A DNA stretch of 64,000 nucleotides from Halosimplex rubrum (lineage in GTDB: Archaea > Halobacteriota > Halobacteria > Halobacteriales > Haloarculaceae). The stretch spans positions 3,596,001 to 3,660,000 of the forward strand of contig NZ_CP058910.1 of NCBI RefSeq assembly GCF_013415885.1, in the 5' to 3' direction. The notes beneath the pieces were generated by a model. It was given only the letters and a program-made list of their open reading frames with translations. It had not been told where the DNA came from and searched no databases. A program made the translations under genes and the position numbers. Shown here one piece after another: positions 51,694 through 60,968 of this stretch. How positions within the stretch are numbered: position 1 is the stretch's first letter; every line of letters starts with the position of its first letter.

Positions 51694-51797
51694 CGGCCCC
51701 GAACCGGCGACGCCTGACAGCCCCGAACCGGCGACGCCTGACAGCCCCGAACCGGCGACGCCTGACAGCCCCAAACCGGCGACGCCTGACAGCCCCG
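51691..51797 (+). repeat. 24-bp tandem repeat array
   Basis: Four full units and one partial unit of tgacagccccgaaccggcgacgcc follow each other with only two base changes (g for a in the first, a for g in the fourth). The array begins at the stop codon of the ABC exporter gene. Each unit contains a TGA, so read-through is stopped repeatedly in one frame. Its near-identity implies recent expansion by slippage. Confidence 0.85.
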
Positions 51798-51963
51798 TGT
51801 CACCGGTTTCGGTATCGAGAGCGTGACGCACGACTCGCGGAGACAGCCCTTCTGAGTCGAATTTCGACCGCAATTCGGGGGAATTTGGGTCCCAGGTCGG
51901 AAAACCGTCTTGTACGGATCGAGACCTGTTTTCGGACGGACGCCAGTCCGGGAACCCCTACCC

Positions 51964-52113
51964 ATGCCAGTCTGTGCCCACTGCGACACGCACGTCTCGG
52001 AACAGTTCGCGCGCGTCTTCGCCGACGAGGGCGGCGACGTCCACGCCTGTCCGACCTGCTCGGCCAACAGCGGTATCGCCGAAGTCTCCAGGGAACGAGC
52101 GCAAGAAGTCTGA
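51964..52113 (+). CDS. Mini zinc-finger protein (DUF7563-like)
   Basis: The protein has 49 residues. C-A-H-C near the start and C-P-T-C 22 residues later bracket HVSEQFARVFADEGGDVHA. GIAEVSRERAQE follows. I recall this pattern as the haloarchaeal family DUF7563. Function is unknown. It is monocistronic between the tandem repeat and convergent pckA. Confidence 0.78.
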   Translation: MPVCAHCDTHVSEQFARVFADEGGDVHACPTCSANSGIAEVSRERAQEV

Positions 52114-52215
52114 TCCCCGCCGACGCTCGGCCGTCGCCGACCGCCCGGCGTCTCCCGTCGGCGACCGGCCCATCCTCCGAGCCCACCGAGTCCGCTTCCG
52201 TCCGTCGCTACCGAC

Positions 52216-53748
52216 TCAGTAGACCGCGTTCCGGATCGCGTCGTCGAGGTCCTCGAACTCGGCGAGGTACTCCCGGCGCTCCTCTCGGAGCTCGGCTATC
52301 TGCTCGTCGGCGTCGTCGAGCGCGTCGCCCACGTCGAACCGGCTCACGTCCAGTTCCGGGACGGAGTCGGGGACGGTCAGGCCCGTGGTCGGGTCGTCGG
52401 TCCAGTCGACGCGCCCGCGACTGACTTCGCGGAGCAGGGTCACCGTGTCGTCGACGCTGACGTCGCGATCGCCGACGGACCCGGTGTTGAGCAGGTACGC
52501 GTCGGCGTCGAGGTCGGCGACGAGGTCGCGAAAGCGGTTGCCCTCCTCGCCCTCGCTGCCGACGATGAAGGGGTTGGTGCCGACGACGCGGATGGCCTCG
52601 CCCGCGCTGTCGGGGTCGCCGGCGCTCGTCTGGACGGACTCGCCGAGCATGAACGCCGCCGCGGCCTCCTCCGGCGAGAGCTTCGCCAGCGGCGGCATCG
52701 CGGGGTTGCGCGTGATGAAGAAGACCTGGTCGACCGACGGGAGGTCGATCTCCTCGTCGGCCGAGGGGAGCTGCTCGCGCAGGACGACCGCGCGACCGTT
52801 GGCGGTGTGAGCGTCGCTGTCGAAGTCGACCGTGCCGTCCTCGGCGACGTCGACGTTGTCCAGCACCGCCGACTCGTGGGTCGCGGCTTCGTAGAGGTCC
52901 GGCTGCTCGTCGTGGTCGAGACCGATGGTCTTGATGAACAGGCCCTCGCCCTCGCTGCCGGCCACGGTCCCGTCCTCACGCAGGGCGCAGACGTCGTCCT
53001 GGAGCATCGTCGCGTCTTCGGGCGCTTCGAGGCCCAGGTCGTGCGCGGTGAGCGTCGACTTGCCGGTCCCCGAGAGGCCGAGGAAGACCTGCCCGACCGT
53101 CTCCAGGTCGGCGTCGTCGGTCGCGGGCTCGTCGTCTTCGCTGCGCCGGATCCGGACCCGCTTGGTGCCGGCGTGGAGGCCGAGGCCGCCCTGGCGCTTG
53201 GCGTCGAACATGAACAGCCGCAGGAACGACTTCTTGGCCTCGCCGGTGTAGTCGGTGCCGAGGACCGCGGTGAACCCCTCTTCGGGGAGCACGCGGACGG
53301 CGACCTCGTCGGCGTCGGGGACCTGGACCGTCACGAAGTCGGGGTCGGCGTCGGCGGGGGCGGGTTCGAAGAGCTTCGCCCACGCCAGCGCGATGCGGCT
53401 GTACTCCGCCGGGACGTAGTAGCGACAGACGTAGGTGTTGTCGGGATGGCGGCCCAGTTGCCGGTCCAGACAGACCATCTCGCGGTCCGCGGCGGCGTCG
53501 ACGGCCGTCTCGACGTGACCGTAGTCGGCGGGACCGAAGTCGCGGTCGAGCGCGTTCTCCGTCCGGTCGGCGTTGCGCGACCGGTGGTCGCTCACGTAGG
53601 AGGGAGAGCCGTACTCCGTCGTCGTCTCCAGGTCGACCGAGTTCTCGCGCAACGACGCGAACGACGGGTCGTACTCGACGTTGTCCGCCGATCGGGGGTC
53701 CGCGAGCGCCGCTGTCGGGGACTCCATGACCGTCCCGTGTTGTGACAT
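52216..53748 (-). CDS. pckA: Phosphoenolpyruvate carboxykinase (ATP)
   Basis: The 510-residue enzyme catalyses oxaloacetate plus ATP to phosphoenolpyruvate, the gateway of gluconeogenesis. Nucleotide-binding GLSGTGKST spans 224-232. LQDDVCALREDG, EGLFIKTIGL and RNPAMPPLAKLSPEEAAAAFMLG are the family blocks. The ATP type, not the GTP type, is indicated by this layout. A TATA-like gataaaga (minus strand) at 53776-53783 gives a start a few bases before the ATG. Confidence 0.93.
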   Translation of the reverse strand: MSQHGTVMESPTAALADPRSADNVEYDPSFASLRENSVDLETTTEYGSPSYVSDHRSRNADRTENALDRDFGPADYGHVETAVDAAADREMVCLDRQLGRHPDNTYVCRYYVPAEYSRIALAWAKLFEPAPADADPDFVTVQVPDADEVAVRVLPEEGFTAVLGTDYTGEAKKSFLRLFMFDAKRQGGLGLHAGTKRVRIRRSEDDEPATDDADLETVGQVFLGLSGTGKSTLTAHDLGLEAPEDATMLQDDVCALREDGTVAGSEGEGLFIKTIGLDHDEQPDLYEAATHESAVLDNVDVAEDGTVDFDSDAHTANGRAVVLREQLPSADEEIDLPSVDQVFFITRNPAMPPLAKLSPEEAAAAFMLGESVQTSAGDPDSAGEAIRVVGTNPFIVGSEGEEGNRFRDLVADLDADAYLLNTGSVGDRDVSVDDTVTLLREVSRGRVDWTDDPTTGLTVPDSVPELDVSRFDVGDALDDADEQIAELREERREYLAEFEDLDDAIRNAVY

Positions 53749-53775
53749 CGTACCCGATCGATCACATCCGTCCGT

Positions 53776-53783
53776 GATAAAGA
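53776..53783 (-). promoter_or_regulatory. TATA box of pckA
   Basis: Read on the minus strand as tctttatc, it is about 32 bases upstream of the ATG. A second AT-rich block at 53815-53840 may hold regulator sites. Confidence 0.5.
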
Positions 53784-53926
53784 TGCGATATCCTCCGTTC
53801 GTTTGCTAATCGAGCACATAGAATTAATTATTAAAACGCGAGTAAATCCTTCGAGCGCGGGCGAACGGGACGCGTGAGCGGCCGAGCGAGTGAGTAGCGG
53901 TCGTGTACCGATCGGGTGTGGGTCGC

Positions 53927-54979
53927 TTAGTGGTCGCCTTCGCCGCTCGCGACCCGCTCGCGCGCGGCGGCGACGACGAGCGGGAGCGTGATCGTCGCGT
54001 CGGCGTAGACGGAGGCGTTGCGGGCGGCCTTCTCCAACTTCCCCCACGAGCGCGCCTCGTCGAGCGTCGCGCCCGAGAGCCCGCCGGTCTCGGGGGAGTC
54101 CATCGTCAGCTGGACGGCGTAGTCGTAGGCGTCGGGCGCCACCAGCATCGTCTGGAGCGTGTAGTTCTTCGGGACGCCGCCGCCGACGACCATCGCGCCC
54201 GCCTTCTCGGCGTCGAACGCCTGGTCGGTGATGGTCGTCATGTCCGAGAGGGCGTCCAACGTGAACTCGCTCGTCTGGGAGTACATCCACGCCTGCAGCC
54301 CCAACACCGAATCCTGCACCGCCGGGCAGTATATCGGCACGTCGTTCTCGTAGGCCGCCGCGGCGACGCCCGCCCCCTCCTCGATGTCCTCGGCGTCGTT
54401 CACCTCGACGTTCGCCCGGCCGAGTTCCTCGGTGAACCGCTGGATGCTGACCGCACCCGTTCCGCCGTCCCCGGCGCGCTCCTCGCACTCGGCTTCGAGC
54501 GGCGGGAACACCTCGTCGCGGAGGTGGCCCTCGAACAGCGCGAAGTGCTCCTGGGGGAGGTAGACGTTGTAGATGCGGTCGACGCCCTCGTCGCGGAGGC
54601 GCTCGTCGTGCTCGCGCTCGGTCTTGCCCTCGGCGTGGACCTGCCCGTGGTGGTGTTTGCCGCCGATGGCCTCGATGGCGTCGTGGGTGAGGTTCGCGCC
54701 GGTCGTCACGAGCGCGTCGATGTGGCCGTCGCGGATGAGGTCGGCGACGATGCGGCGCATCCCGGTCGGCACCATCGCGCCCGCGAGGCCGAAGAAGTTG
54801 GTCACGTCGTCGTCGCCGAGCATCTCGGCGTACACGTCGACGGCCTCGTGGAGCGCGCTCGCGCCGATGCCGGCCGACCCGTACTCGTCGGCGAGTTCGC
54901 CGACCGTCATCCCCGCTCGGGCTTCCGCGTGGCCGATCGGGTCGTGCTCGAACGTCTCTCTGGGCGTCTCGTCGGTCAT
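53927..54979 (-). CDS. dys: Deoxyhypusine synthase-like protein
   Basis: The 350-residue protein transfers an aminobutyl (or, from agmatine, a guanidinobutyl-type) group to aIF-5A lysine. The NAD-binding and catalytic blocks are FGLAGAMVPTGMRRI, VTTGANLTHDAIEAIGGKHHHG, YCPAVQDSVLG and VVGGGVPKNYTLQ. The catalytic lysine lies in the ARSWGKLEK segment (about residue 312). A His-rich stretch (GKHHHGQVHAEG) is an odd insert. Its substrate protein aIF-5A and agmatinase are encoded at 62.9-64 kb. Confidence 0.93.
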   Translation of the reverse strand: MTDETPRETFEHDPIGHAEARAGMTVGELADEYGSAGIGASALHEAVDVYAEMLGDDDVTNFFGLAGAMVPTGMRRIVADLIRDGHIDALVTTGANLTHDAIEAIGGKHHHGQVHAEGKTEREHDERLRDEGVDRIYNVYLPQEHFALFEGHLRDEVFPPLEAECEERAGDGGTGAVSIQRFTEELGRANVEVNDAEDIEEGAGVAAAAYENDVPIYCPAVQDSVLGLQAWMYSQTSEFTLDALSDMTTITDQAFDAEKAGAMVVGGGVPKNYTLQTMLVAPDAYDYAVQLTMDSPETGGLSGATLDEARSWGKLEKAARNASVYADATITLPLVVAAARERVASGEGDH

Positions 54980-55152
54980 TGCTCCCCCGTCGGCCGCCCG
55001 CGCGCTTCAAGCCCGCGATCCGGAACGGTCCGTCGCGGTCCGGGGCCGTCCCCCCGGTCCGGAGGGTCGGACCGCAAGCCGGTGACGGCGGACGGCCACG
55101 AGGTCGCGGGGTCGCGGGAAACACCGAAATGGGTGGCCTCCTTGCTACCGGC

Positions 55153-56742
55153 ATGGCTTCGTCGAAGGTCGGGTCGGTCCTGTCGGACGGTCGCCAGCGG
55201 CGCCTTCGGACGGGCGTCACGACGGTCGGCGACCGCGATTCGCTCGCTGTCCGCTCGCCGATCACCGGGGAGTCGGTCGGGTCCGTCCCGTCCTGTACCG
55301 CCGAGGACGCGGCCGCCGCGGTCGAACGAGCGAGGGAGACCCAGGCCGAGTGGGCCGCCCGACCGCTCGCCGAGCGCGCCGAAGTCCTCCGGCGGTTCGC
55401 GGACGCGGTGACCACGAACCGTTCGGACCTGCTCGATATCGTCCAGGTCGAGACGGGCAAGGCGCGGTTCGACGCCCTCGAAGAGGTGTTCGACCTCGTC
55501 GCCACCGCCGACTACTACGCCCGCGACGGGCCCGACCACCTCGAACCGACCCGGCGGACGGGCGCGGTCCCCGGGCTCACCCGCGCGGTCGAGTACGCCG
55601 ACCCCGTCGGCGTCGTCGGCTGTATCTCGCCGTGGAACTACCCGCTCACGCTCGCGGTCTCGGACCTGTTGCCCGCGCTGCTGGCCGGCAACGGCGCCGT
55701 CCTCAAGCCCGCCGAGGCGACGCCGTTCTCGGCGCTCCGCGCGGTCGAACTACTCGAATCGGCGGGGCTACCCGAGGGGCTGCTCGGGGTCGTCACCGGC
55801 GACGGCGAGCGGCTGGGCGAACCGCTGATCTCCCGCGTGGATCACCTCCGGTTCACCGGCTCCACCGCGGTCGGCCGCGAGGTCGCGGCACTGGCCGGCG
55901 AGCACCTGATCGACGCCTCGCTCGAACTCGGCGGGAAGAACCCGGCCGTCGTCCTCGACGACGCCGACCTCTCGAAGGCGGTCCGCGGGCTCGTCAACGG
56001 CTCGTTCGCCAACGCCGGGCAACTGTGCATCGCGACCGAACGCGTCTACGTCGACCGCTCCCGGTTCGCCGAGTTCCGCGAGCGGTTCGTCGCCGCGAGC
56101 GAGCGTCAGTCCCTCGGCGTCGGCCTCGACTGGGGGCCCGACGTGGGGTCGCTGATCGGCGAGGCCCAACTCGACACCGTCGAATCGCACGTCGCCGACG
56201 CTCGCGAACGCGGTGCGACCGTCGAGACCGGCGGGCGTCGACGCGAGGACGTGGGCCCGTGGGTGTACGAGCCGACGGTGCTGACCGAACTCCCCGCCGA
56301 CGCCACCGCGGCGAGCCGTGAGACGTTCGGGCCGGTCGTCTCGCTCGTCCCCGTCGACGGCGTCGACGAGGCGGTCGGACGGGCCAACGACACCGAGTAC
56401 GGCCTCCACGCGAGCGTCTGGACCGGCGACCCCGCCCGCGGCGAACGGGTCGCTCGCCGGATCGAGGCCGGGACGGTCTCGGTCAACGACGGCTACCGGG
56501 CGATGTGGGCCTCGACGGACGCGCCGATGGGCGGCGTCGGCGACTCGGGCGTCGGTCGCCGCCACGGCCGCGAGGGGATCCGCGACTACACCGACTCGCG
56601 CACGGTCGTGACCCAGCGCGGCCATCCGCTGGCGTTCCCCGACGCGGTCCCGAACCGCCTCGCCGCCGCGGCCGCGACCGCGACGTTCGGCCCGCTGCGC
56701 TGGCTGCGCGACCGCTCGCTCCCCCGCCCGTGGAGGGAGTGA
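55153..56742 (+). CDS. NAD(P)-dependent aldehyde dehydrogenase (succinic-semialdehyde type)
   Basis: The 529-residue enzyme has catalytic E258 (LELGGKN) and C292 (NAGQLCIAT). Family blocks VVGCISPWNYPL, KPAEATPFSAL, RFTGSTAVGREVA and ETFGPVVSLVP are intact. It oxidises an aldehyde, perhaps succinate semialdehyde, to the acid. ATG at 55153 (MASSKVGS) is chosen over ATG at 55129. The downstream SDR gene overlaps the stop codon (GTGA), so the two are translationally coupled. Confidence 0.9.
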   Translation: MASSKVGSVLSDGRQRRLRTGVTTVGDRDSLAVRSPITGESVGSVPSCTAEDAAAAVERARETQAEWAARPLAERAEVLRRFADAVTTNRSDLLDIVQVETGKARFDALEEVFDLVATADYYARDGPDHLEPTRRTGAVPGLTRAVEYADPVGVVGCISPWNYPLTLAVSDLLPALLAGNGAVLKPAEATPFSALRAVELLESAGLPEGLLGVVTGDGERLGEPLISRVDHLRFTGSTAVGREVAALAGEHLIDASLELGGKNPAVVLDDADLSKAVRGLVNGSFANAGQLCIATERVYVDRSRFAEFRERFVAASERQSLGVGLDWGPDVGSLIGEAQLDTVESHVADARERGATVETGGRRREDVGPWVYEPTVLTELPADATAASRETFGPVVSLVPVDGVDEAVGRANDTEYGLHASVWTGDPARGERVARRIEAGTVSVNDGYRAMWASTDAPMGGVGDSGVGRRHGREGIRDYTDSRTVVTQRGHPLAFPDAVPNRLAAAAATATFGPLRWLRDRSLPRPWRE

Positions 56743-57821
56743 CCGTGCGACTGGTGACCGGCTTCCCCGGCTTCCTCGGCTCCGCGCTCGTCGAGCGGCT
56801 GCTCGGACGGAGCGACGAGCCCGTCGCCTGTCTCGTCCAGACGCAGTACCGCGAGGCGGCCGCCCGGCGGGCCGCCACCCTGACCGACGACGCGGGGGTC
56901 CCACGGAACCGGATCCGGCTGGTCGAGGGCGACGTCACCGACCCCGAACTGGCCGTCGACGACTACGAGCGACTCCGCCGGGAGACGCGCGTCGTCTACC
57001 ACCTCGCCGCAGTCTACGACCTGGGCGTCGCCCGCCCGCTGGCCGAGCGCGTCAACGTCGACGGGACCAGTCACGTCCTCGACCTCGCGGCTCGGGCCGA
57101 CGCCGACCGCTTTCACTACGTCAGCACCTGCTACGTCAGCGGTCGCTACGACGGGACCTTCACCCATCGGGACCTGGCAGTGGGCCAGTCCTTCCACAAT
57201 CACTACGAGGCCACCAAGTTCGAGGCCGAGCGGCTCGTCCAGGCCGCGATGACCGACGGGCTCCCCGCGACGGTCTACCGACCGGCCATCGCCGTCGGCG
57301 ACAGTCGGACGGGCGAGACCCAGAAGTTCGACGGTCCGTACTACCTGCTGAAGCTGCTCCTCCGGCAGTGGCCCGTCGCCGCCGTCCCCGTGCCGCTGCG
57401 CCCGTCGGCGACGCGGCTGAACGTCGTCCCCCGCGACTTCGTGGTCGACGCGATGGCCGCCATCTCGGCCCGCGAGGAGTCGGTCGGGGAGGTCTACCAG
57501 CTCTGTAACCCCCATCCGCCGACGATACTGGAACTCGTCCGGGCGCTCGGGCGGGCGGCCGGGCGGCGAGTCCTGCCGGTCCGCGGGACGGCGAGGCTCG
57601 CCCGCGTCGCGACCGAGCGGGTGCCCGGCGTCGCCGACGCACTGGGGGTCGAACCGGCGGCGCTTCCCTACCTCTCCCAGCCCACTACGTACACCGACGA
57701 GAACACCCGTCGAGCGCTGGCCGACACGGACGTTCGCTGTCCGCTCTTCTCGTCGTACGCCGACCGGCTCGTCGCGTACGCCCGCGACCACCTCGACGAG
57801 GACACCGGCGCGATGGTTTAG
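56739..57821 (+). CDS. Extended SDR oxidoreductase, thioester-reductase-like
   Basis: The protein has 360 residues. The N-terminal Rossmann motif TGFPGFLGSALV starts near residue 7, and catalytic Y156-x3-K160 (YEATK) is seen. EGDVTDPELAV and YHLAAVYDLGV are typical of fatty-acyl or aminoacid-type reductases. The substrate is unknown. The start is a GTG at 56739 overlapping the TGA of the aldehyde dehydrogenase. An aldehyde dehydrogenase plus a carbonyl reductase suggests joint processing of a fatty aldehyde or polyol. Confidence 0.85.
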   Translation: MTVRLVTGFPGFLGSALVERLLGRSDEPVACLVQTQYREAAARRAATLTDDAGVPRNRIRLVEGDVTDPELAVDDYERLRRETRVVYHLAAVYDLGVARPLAERVNVDGTSHVLDLAARADADRFHYVSTCYVSGRYDGTFTHRDLAVGQSFHNHYEATKFEAERLVQAAMTDGLPATVYRPAIAVGDSRTGETQKFDGPYYLLKLLLRQWPVAAVPVPLRPSATRLNVVPRDFVVDAMAAISAREESVGEVYQLCNPHPPTILELVRALGRAAGRRVLPVRGTARLARVATERVPGVADALGVEPAALPYLSQPTTYTDENTRRALADTDVRCPLFSSYADRLVAYARDHLDEDTGAMV

Positions 57822-57879
57822 AAGACTCACGAATCCGGGGAAAATGACATCTACTTCGATGTTGAACGGGCAATAACCG

Positions 57880-58179
57880 ATGACGACTGCATGGGCTTGC
57901 GACCGGTGCTCTACGCTCCATACTAGCAATCCCAACCAATGCCGATCCTGTGGTCACAACATCATGGAACCGGTGTCGGAAGACGAACTTCGGCGTCGAA
58001 GCGACGGCATAGATGCCCCCGATACGCTCGATCTAGCTGAGATCGAGAGACCGACGTACGACGACGCTGGTGGCGACGATAGTCCGGATCTCAACCCAGA
58101 CGGGTCGCTAAAAGCAGAATCCACGGAGGCAGATCAACGGGACATCCTCGATCGACTCCGATCGATCTTCCCGTGGTGA
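57880..58179 (+). CDS. Small zinc-ribbon protein
   Basis: The protein has 99 residues. Cys pairs C-D-R-C (about 7-10) and C-R-S-C (about 21-24) form a zinc ribbon. A long acidic linker and a C-terminal helix ending RSIFPW follow. Lower GC than its neighbours suggests a different history. Function unknown. ATG at 57880 is natural. Confidence 0.65.
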   Translation: MTTAWACDRCSTLHTSNPNQCRSCGHNIMEPVSEDELRRRSDGIDAPDTLDLAEIERPTYDDAGGDDSPDLNPDGSLKAESTEADQRDILDRLRSIFPW

Positions 58180-58192
58180 GTGCCGGCGCGGA

Positions 58193-58768
58193 CTACTCGA
58201 CCGCAAGCGCGGCGTCGCAACACGAGGACCGATACTCTTCGGCCCGTCGGACGAGTTTACAGTCGCGATAGCGGCGGGCGACCAGCGCGTCGCATGACTC
58301 ACAGCGGAGGACGTACTTCGCCTCGGCAAAGCTCTCGCAGTGAATTTCGGTGTCGAGTTCGCGCGCTCGCTCCTCGAACGCCGACCCGTGCCCCGTCGTG
58401 CCGCAGCGCTGGTACTGTTCGAGGTGGACGAGTTCGTGCCGGAGCGTCGACTCCCACTCGGCGCGGTCGAAGGCGTCGAAGGCGTCCCACGTCAGCGAGA
58501 GCGTGGCCGGGAACGGACGCCCGTCGGCGACGCGACCGCCCGCGGCCTCGGCGGTCTCCCAGTCGATCGGCGTCCCGACCGCCGCCTCGGGGATATTCGG
58601 GCGCTTGAGCGCGGCGGCGCGCCGTTTCGCGCGGGTCGAGATCTCCCACTCCACGAGGTCGAAGCGCACGTCGACCAGCCACTCGCGGCGGACCTTCTTG
58701 CAATACGCGCGGGACCACGCCAGGAGGTCGTCGTGGGTGTCGATCCCGTCGTAGGGCGGCGCCGTCAC
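58193..58768 (-). CDS. SprT-like zinc metallopeptidase
   Basis: The 191-residue protein has the H-E-L-V-H motif within LRHELVHLEQYQ. A third ligand lies in HGSAFEERARELD, the SprT pattern. A C-terminal four-Cys zinc ribbon (CESCDALVARRYRDC with later CC) is also typical. It may act on DNA-protein crosslinks, as Spartan does in eukaryotes; that role is not shown in archaea. The start is a GTG at 58768. Confidence 0.88.
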   Translation of the reverse strand: MTAPPYDGIDTHDDLLAWSRAYCKKVRREWLVDVRFDLVEWEISTRAKRRAAALKRPNIPEAAVGTPIDWETAEAAGGRVADGRPFPATLSLTWDAFDAFDRAEWESTLRHELVHLEQYQRCGTTGHGSAFEERARELDTEIHCESFAEAKYVLRCESCDALVARRYRDCKLVRRAEEYRSSCCDAALAVE

Positions 58769-58854
58769 GATAGCGGTGAGAACACGCGGGATCTATTCAA
58801 TCGCTCGCTCCCCGGCGACCGCGCCGGGTCGCGCCGACGCGGGTCGCGGCCGGG

Positions 58855-60042
58855 TCAGTTCGTCGTCGTGATCTCGACCACGTCGCGGTGGTCCAGTTCG
58901 GTGTCGGCGGCGACCTGCCGACCGGAGCGGATGTCGGTCGCGTGGAGGAACCCCTCGCCGATGTCGGTGTGCAGGAAATAGGCGAAGTCCTCGGCGGTCG
59001 AGCCGTCCGGGAGGACGAAACAGTCCTGCAGGAAGGTGCCGTCCTCCTGGGGTTTCTCCGCGCCGGGGAAGACGGCGATGGCGTCGAGCACGTCGAACAG
59101 CGCGGTCTCCAGCGCGCGCTGGACGCCGGTGCCCTCGTACTCGGTGACGAACTCTCGGATCTGCTCGAGCCCCGCCTCCTGTTCGTCGCTCGGGTCGCCG
59201 ACGATCTCGAACTCGGGGTCGCCCGGGCGGTAGTCGACGACGCCCTGCTCGTCGGCGGACTTGAGCGCCTTCTCGGCGTGGGCGGAGACGGGGACGAAGG
59301 TGAGGTGGTCGTACTCGTCCTCCGCGGTGATCTCGTCGAAGTTCTTCTGGGCGACCGGCTTATCCATCTTGTTCGCGGCGACGACCATCGGCTTCGTCCG
59401 CAGACGGATCTCGCGGGCGAGCGCCTCGCGGTCCGACTCCTCCCACTCGTCGGGGTCCAGTCCGAGCCCCAGCGAGAGGACGACCTGTTTGATCTCGTCC
59501 TCGTTGGTGCCGAAGGCGCTCATCTGCTCGGCGAGGTCGACCTCGATATCCCGATCCTCGCCCTGATAGCCCGACCGGTAGCGCTCGATGCCCTTCTCCA
59601 GGATATCGAGGTACCACATGTCCAGTTCCTCCTCCAGGAAGTCGATATCGTCGCGGGGGTCGTGGTCCTCGGTGGCCTCGCCCTCGATGTCGGTCTCGCC
59701 GGAGAAGTCGACGACGTGGACGAGCACGTCGGTCTCGTTGAGGTCCGAGAGGAACTGGTTGCCCAGCCCGCGCCCCTCGTGGGCGCCCGGGACCAGCCCC
59801 GCCACGTCGACGAGTTTCGTCGGGACGAACCGGGTTCCCTCCTCGCAGTAGCCCGTGTTGGGCGTACAGGAGTGCTCGAACTCCGGGGCGGCGCAGTCGA
59901 CGCGGACGTACGCCTCGCCGACGCTCGGGTCGATCGTCGTGAACGGATACGCGCCCTCCGGCACGTCGTTCATCGTCGCGGCGTTGAACAGCGTCGACTT
60001 GCCCACCGAGGGCTTGCCGACGAGTCCGATGCGGTAACTCAT
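58855..60042 (-). CDS. ychF: YchF/Ola1-type P-loop GTPase/ATPase
   Basis: The protein has 395 residues. The P-loop VGKPSVGKSTLFNAA covers G9-K15. The family G2/G3 blocks are YPFTTIDP and DVAGLVPGAHEGRGLGNQF. A G4-like NKMDKP at about 240 and a C-terminal TGS domain (about 320-395) complete it. Members bind ribosomes and respond to stress; they prefer ATP because of a changed G4 motif, though here NKMD looks like the GTP form. The two inserted Asp/Glu-rich stretches are haloarchaeal. Confidence 0.92.
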   Translation of the reverse strand: MSYRIGLVGKPSVGKSTLFNAATMNDVPEGAYPFTTIDPSVGEAYVRVDCAAPEFEHSCTPNTGYCEEGTRFVPTKLVDVAGLVPGAHEGRGLGNQFLSDLNETDVLVHVVDFSGETDIEGEATEDHDPRDDIDFLEEELDMWYLDILEKGIERYRSGYQGEDRDIEVDLAEQMSAFGTNEDEIKQVVLSLGLGLDPDEWEESDREALAREIRLRTKPMVVAANKMDKPVAQKNFDEITAEDEYDHLTFVPVSAHAEKALKSADEQGVVDYRPGDPEFEIVGDPSDEQEAGLEQIREFVTEYEGTGVQRALETALFDVLDAIAVFPGAEKPQEDGTFLQDCFVLPDGSTAEDFAYFLHTDIGEGFLHATDIRSGRQVAADTELDHRDVVEITTTN

Positions 60043-60243
60043 TGCCCGCAGTATCCGAGCGGCGGGCTAAAGCGTTTCCAATCGGATACGTCCGATCCGC
60101 CGTTTTCGTCCGTTTCGAGCGTCGTGAGATAGTTTCACAATGTACGTATCGGGTGTGGGGTAGTACCACGGCGGCCCCAACGTGCGGGCCGAACCGGCCG
60201 GTGGCTCCCGGAAGCCTATACCGGTCGAGACGGAATCGGGGAT

Positions 60244-60903
60244 ATGCGCCGCAGAGCGGTCCTCGCCTCGCTGGGCGCCTCGACCGCGCTCGCCGGCTGT
60301 CGAGGCCCCGGTTCACCCGACCGGACGGCTACTCAGACCGAGACGCCGCCGACGTGTGCGGAGCCCGGACCGCGACGGGTCGAACTCGCGACGGCGGCGA
60401 CGATACCCGATGAGATCGGGGTCTCGGCGACAGTCACGGCCGAGCGCGAGCGGTCGACGGCGGGGGCGCCGGCGCGGGTGGCCGTCGCGCTTCGCAACGA
60501 CGGACCGGACCGCGAGATCGACGTGGCCGACGACGGTCGATGCCACCTCCTGAACCGGGACGCCGCCCGCAGCGACCCGAACGGCCTGTGGCTCTACCGA
60601 GCGAACGACACGCCGACCGACCGCGCGGGCGAGTGCTGGACTCGCGATCTGCCGCCGCGGGACGGCGTCGGGTTCGACGGCTACGGCTGCGGAAGGTATC
60701 CCTTCGGGTCCGGCGAGACGGTCGCGACGACCTACGAGGTCTGGGACGACTACACCGTCGACGGCTACCTGCGGCCGGGAACCTACCGGTTCGACGTGTC
60801 GGTCGCGCTGTGGACCGAACCCGCCGAGGAGGGCGGAACGAACTCGGACCCGACCGTGGTCGACTGGTGGTTCGAGCTGTCCGTCTCCGACGCCGACGGG
60901 TGA
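60244..60903 (+). CDS. Haloarchaeal lipoprotein
   Basis: The protein has 219 residues. The N-terminus MRRRAVLASLGASTALAGC has a Tat-like RRR and a lipobox (LAGC) at C19, so it should be exported and lipid-anchored. A Thr/Pro-rich linker leads to a beta-rich domain (about 45-215). No family function is known. Its 5' region has a plausible promoter. It stands alone. Confidence 0.8.
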   Translation: MRRRAVLASLGASTALAGCRGPGSPDRTATQTETPPTCAEPGPRRVELATAATIPDEIGVSATVTAERERSTAGAPARVAVALRNDGPDREIDVADDGRCHLLNRDAARSDPNGLWLYRANDTPTDRAGECWTRDLPPRDGVGFDGYGCGRYPFGSGETVATTYEVWDDYTVDGYLRPGTYRFDVSVALWTEPAEEGGTNSDPTVVDWWFELSVSDADG

Positions 60904-60968
60904 CCGTCCGCGGCGACGACCTCGGCCCCGTCCGGCGAGGCCGCTCCGACGCGACTCGAGATGCGCGT

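Noticed and set aside
53890-53926. CRISPR-like repeats in GAGCGAG-rich gaps
   Set aside because: The repeated motifs are short, irregular and typical of haloarchaeal low-complexity intergenic DNA; there is no fixed repeat-spacer spacing.
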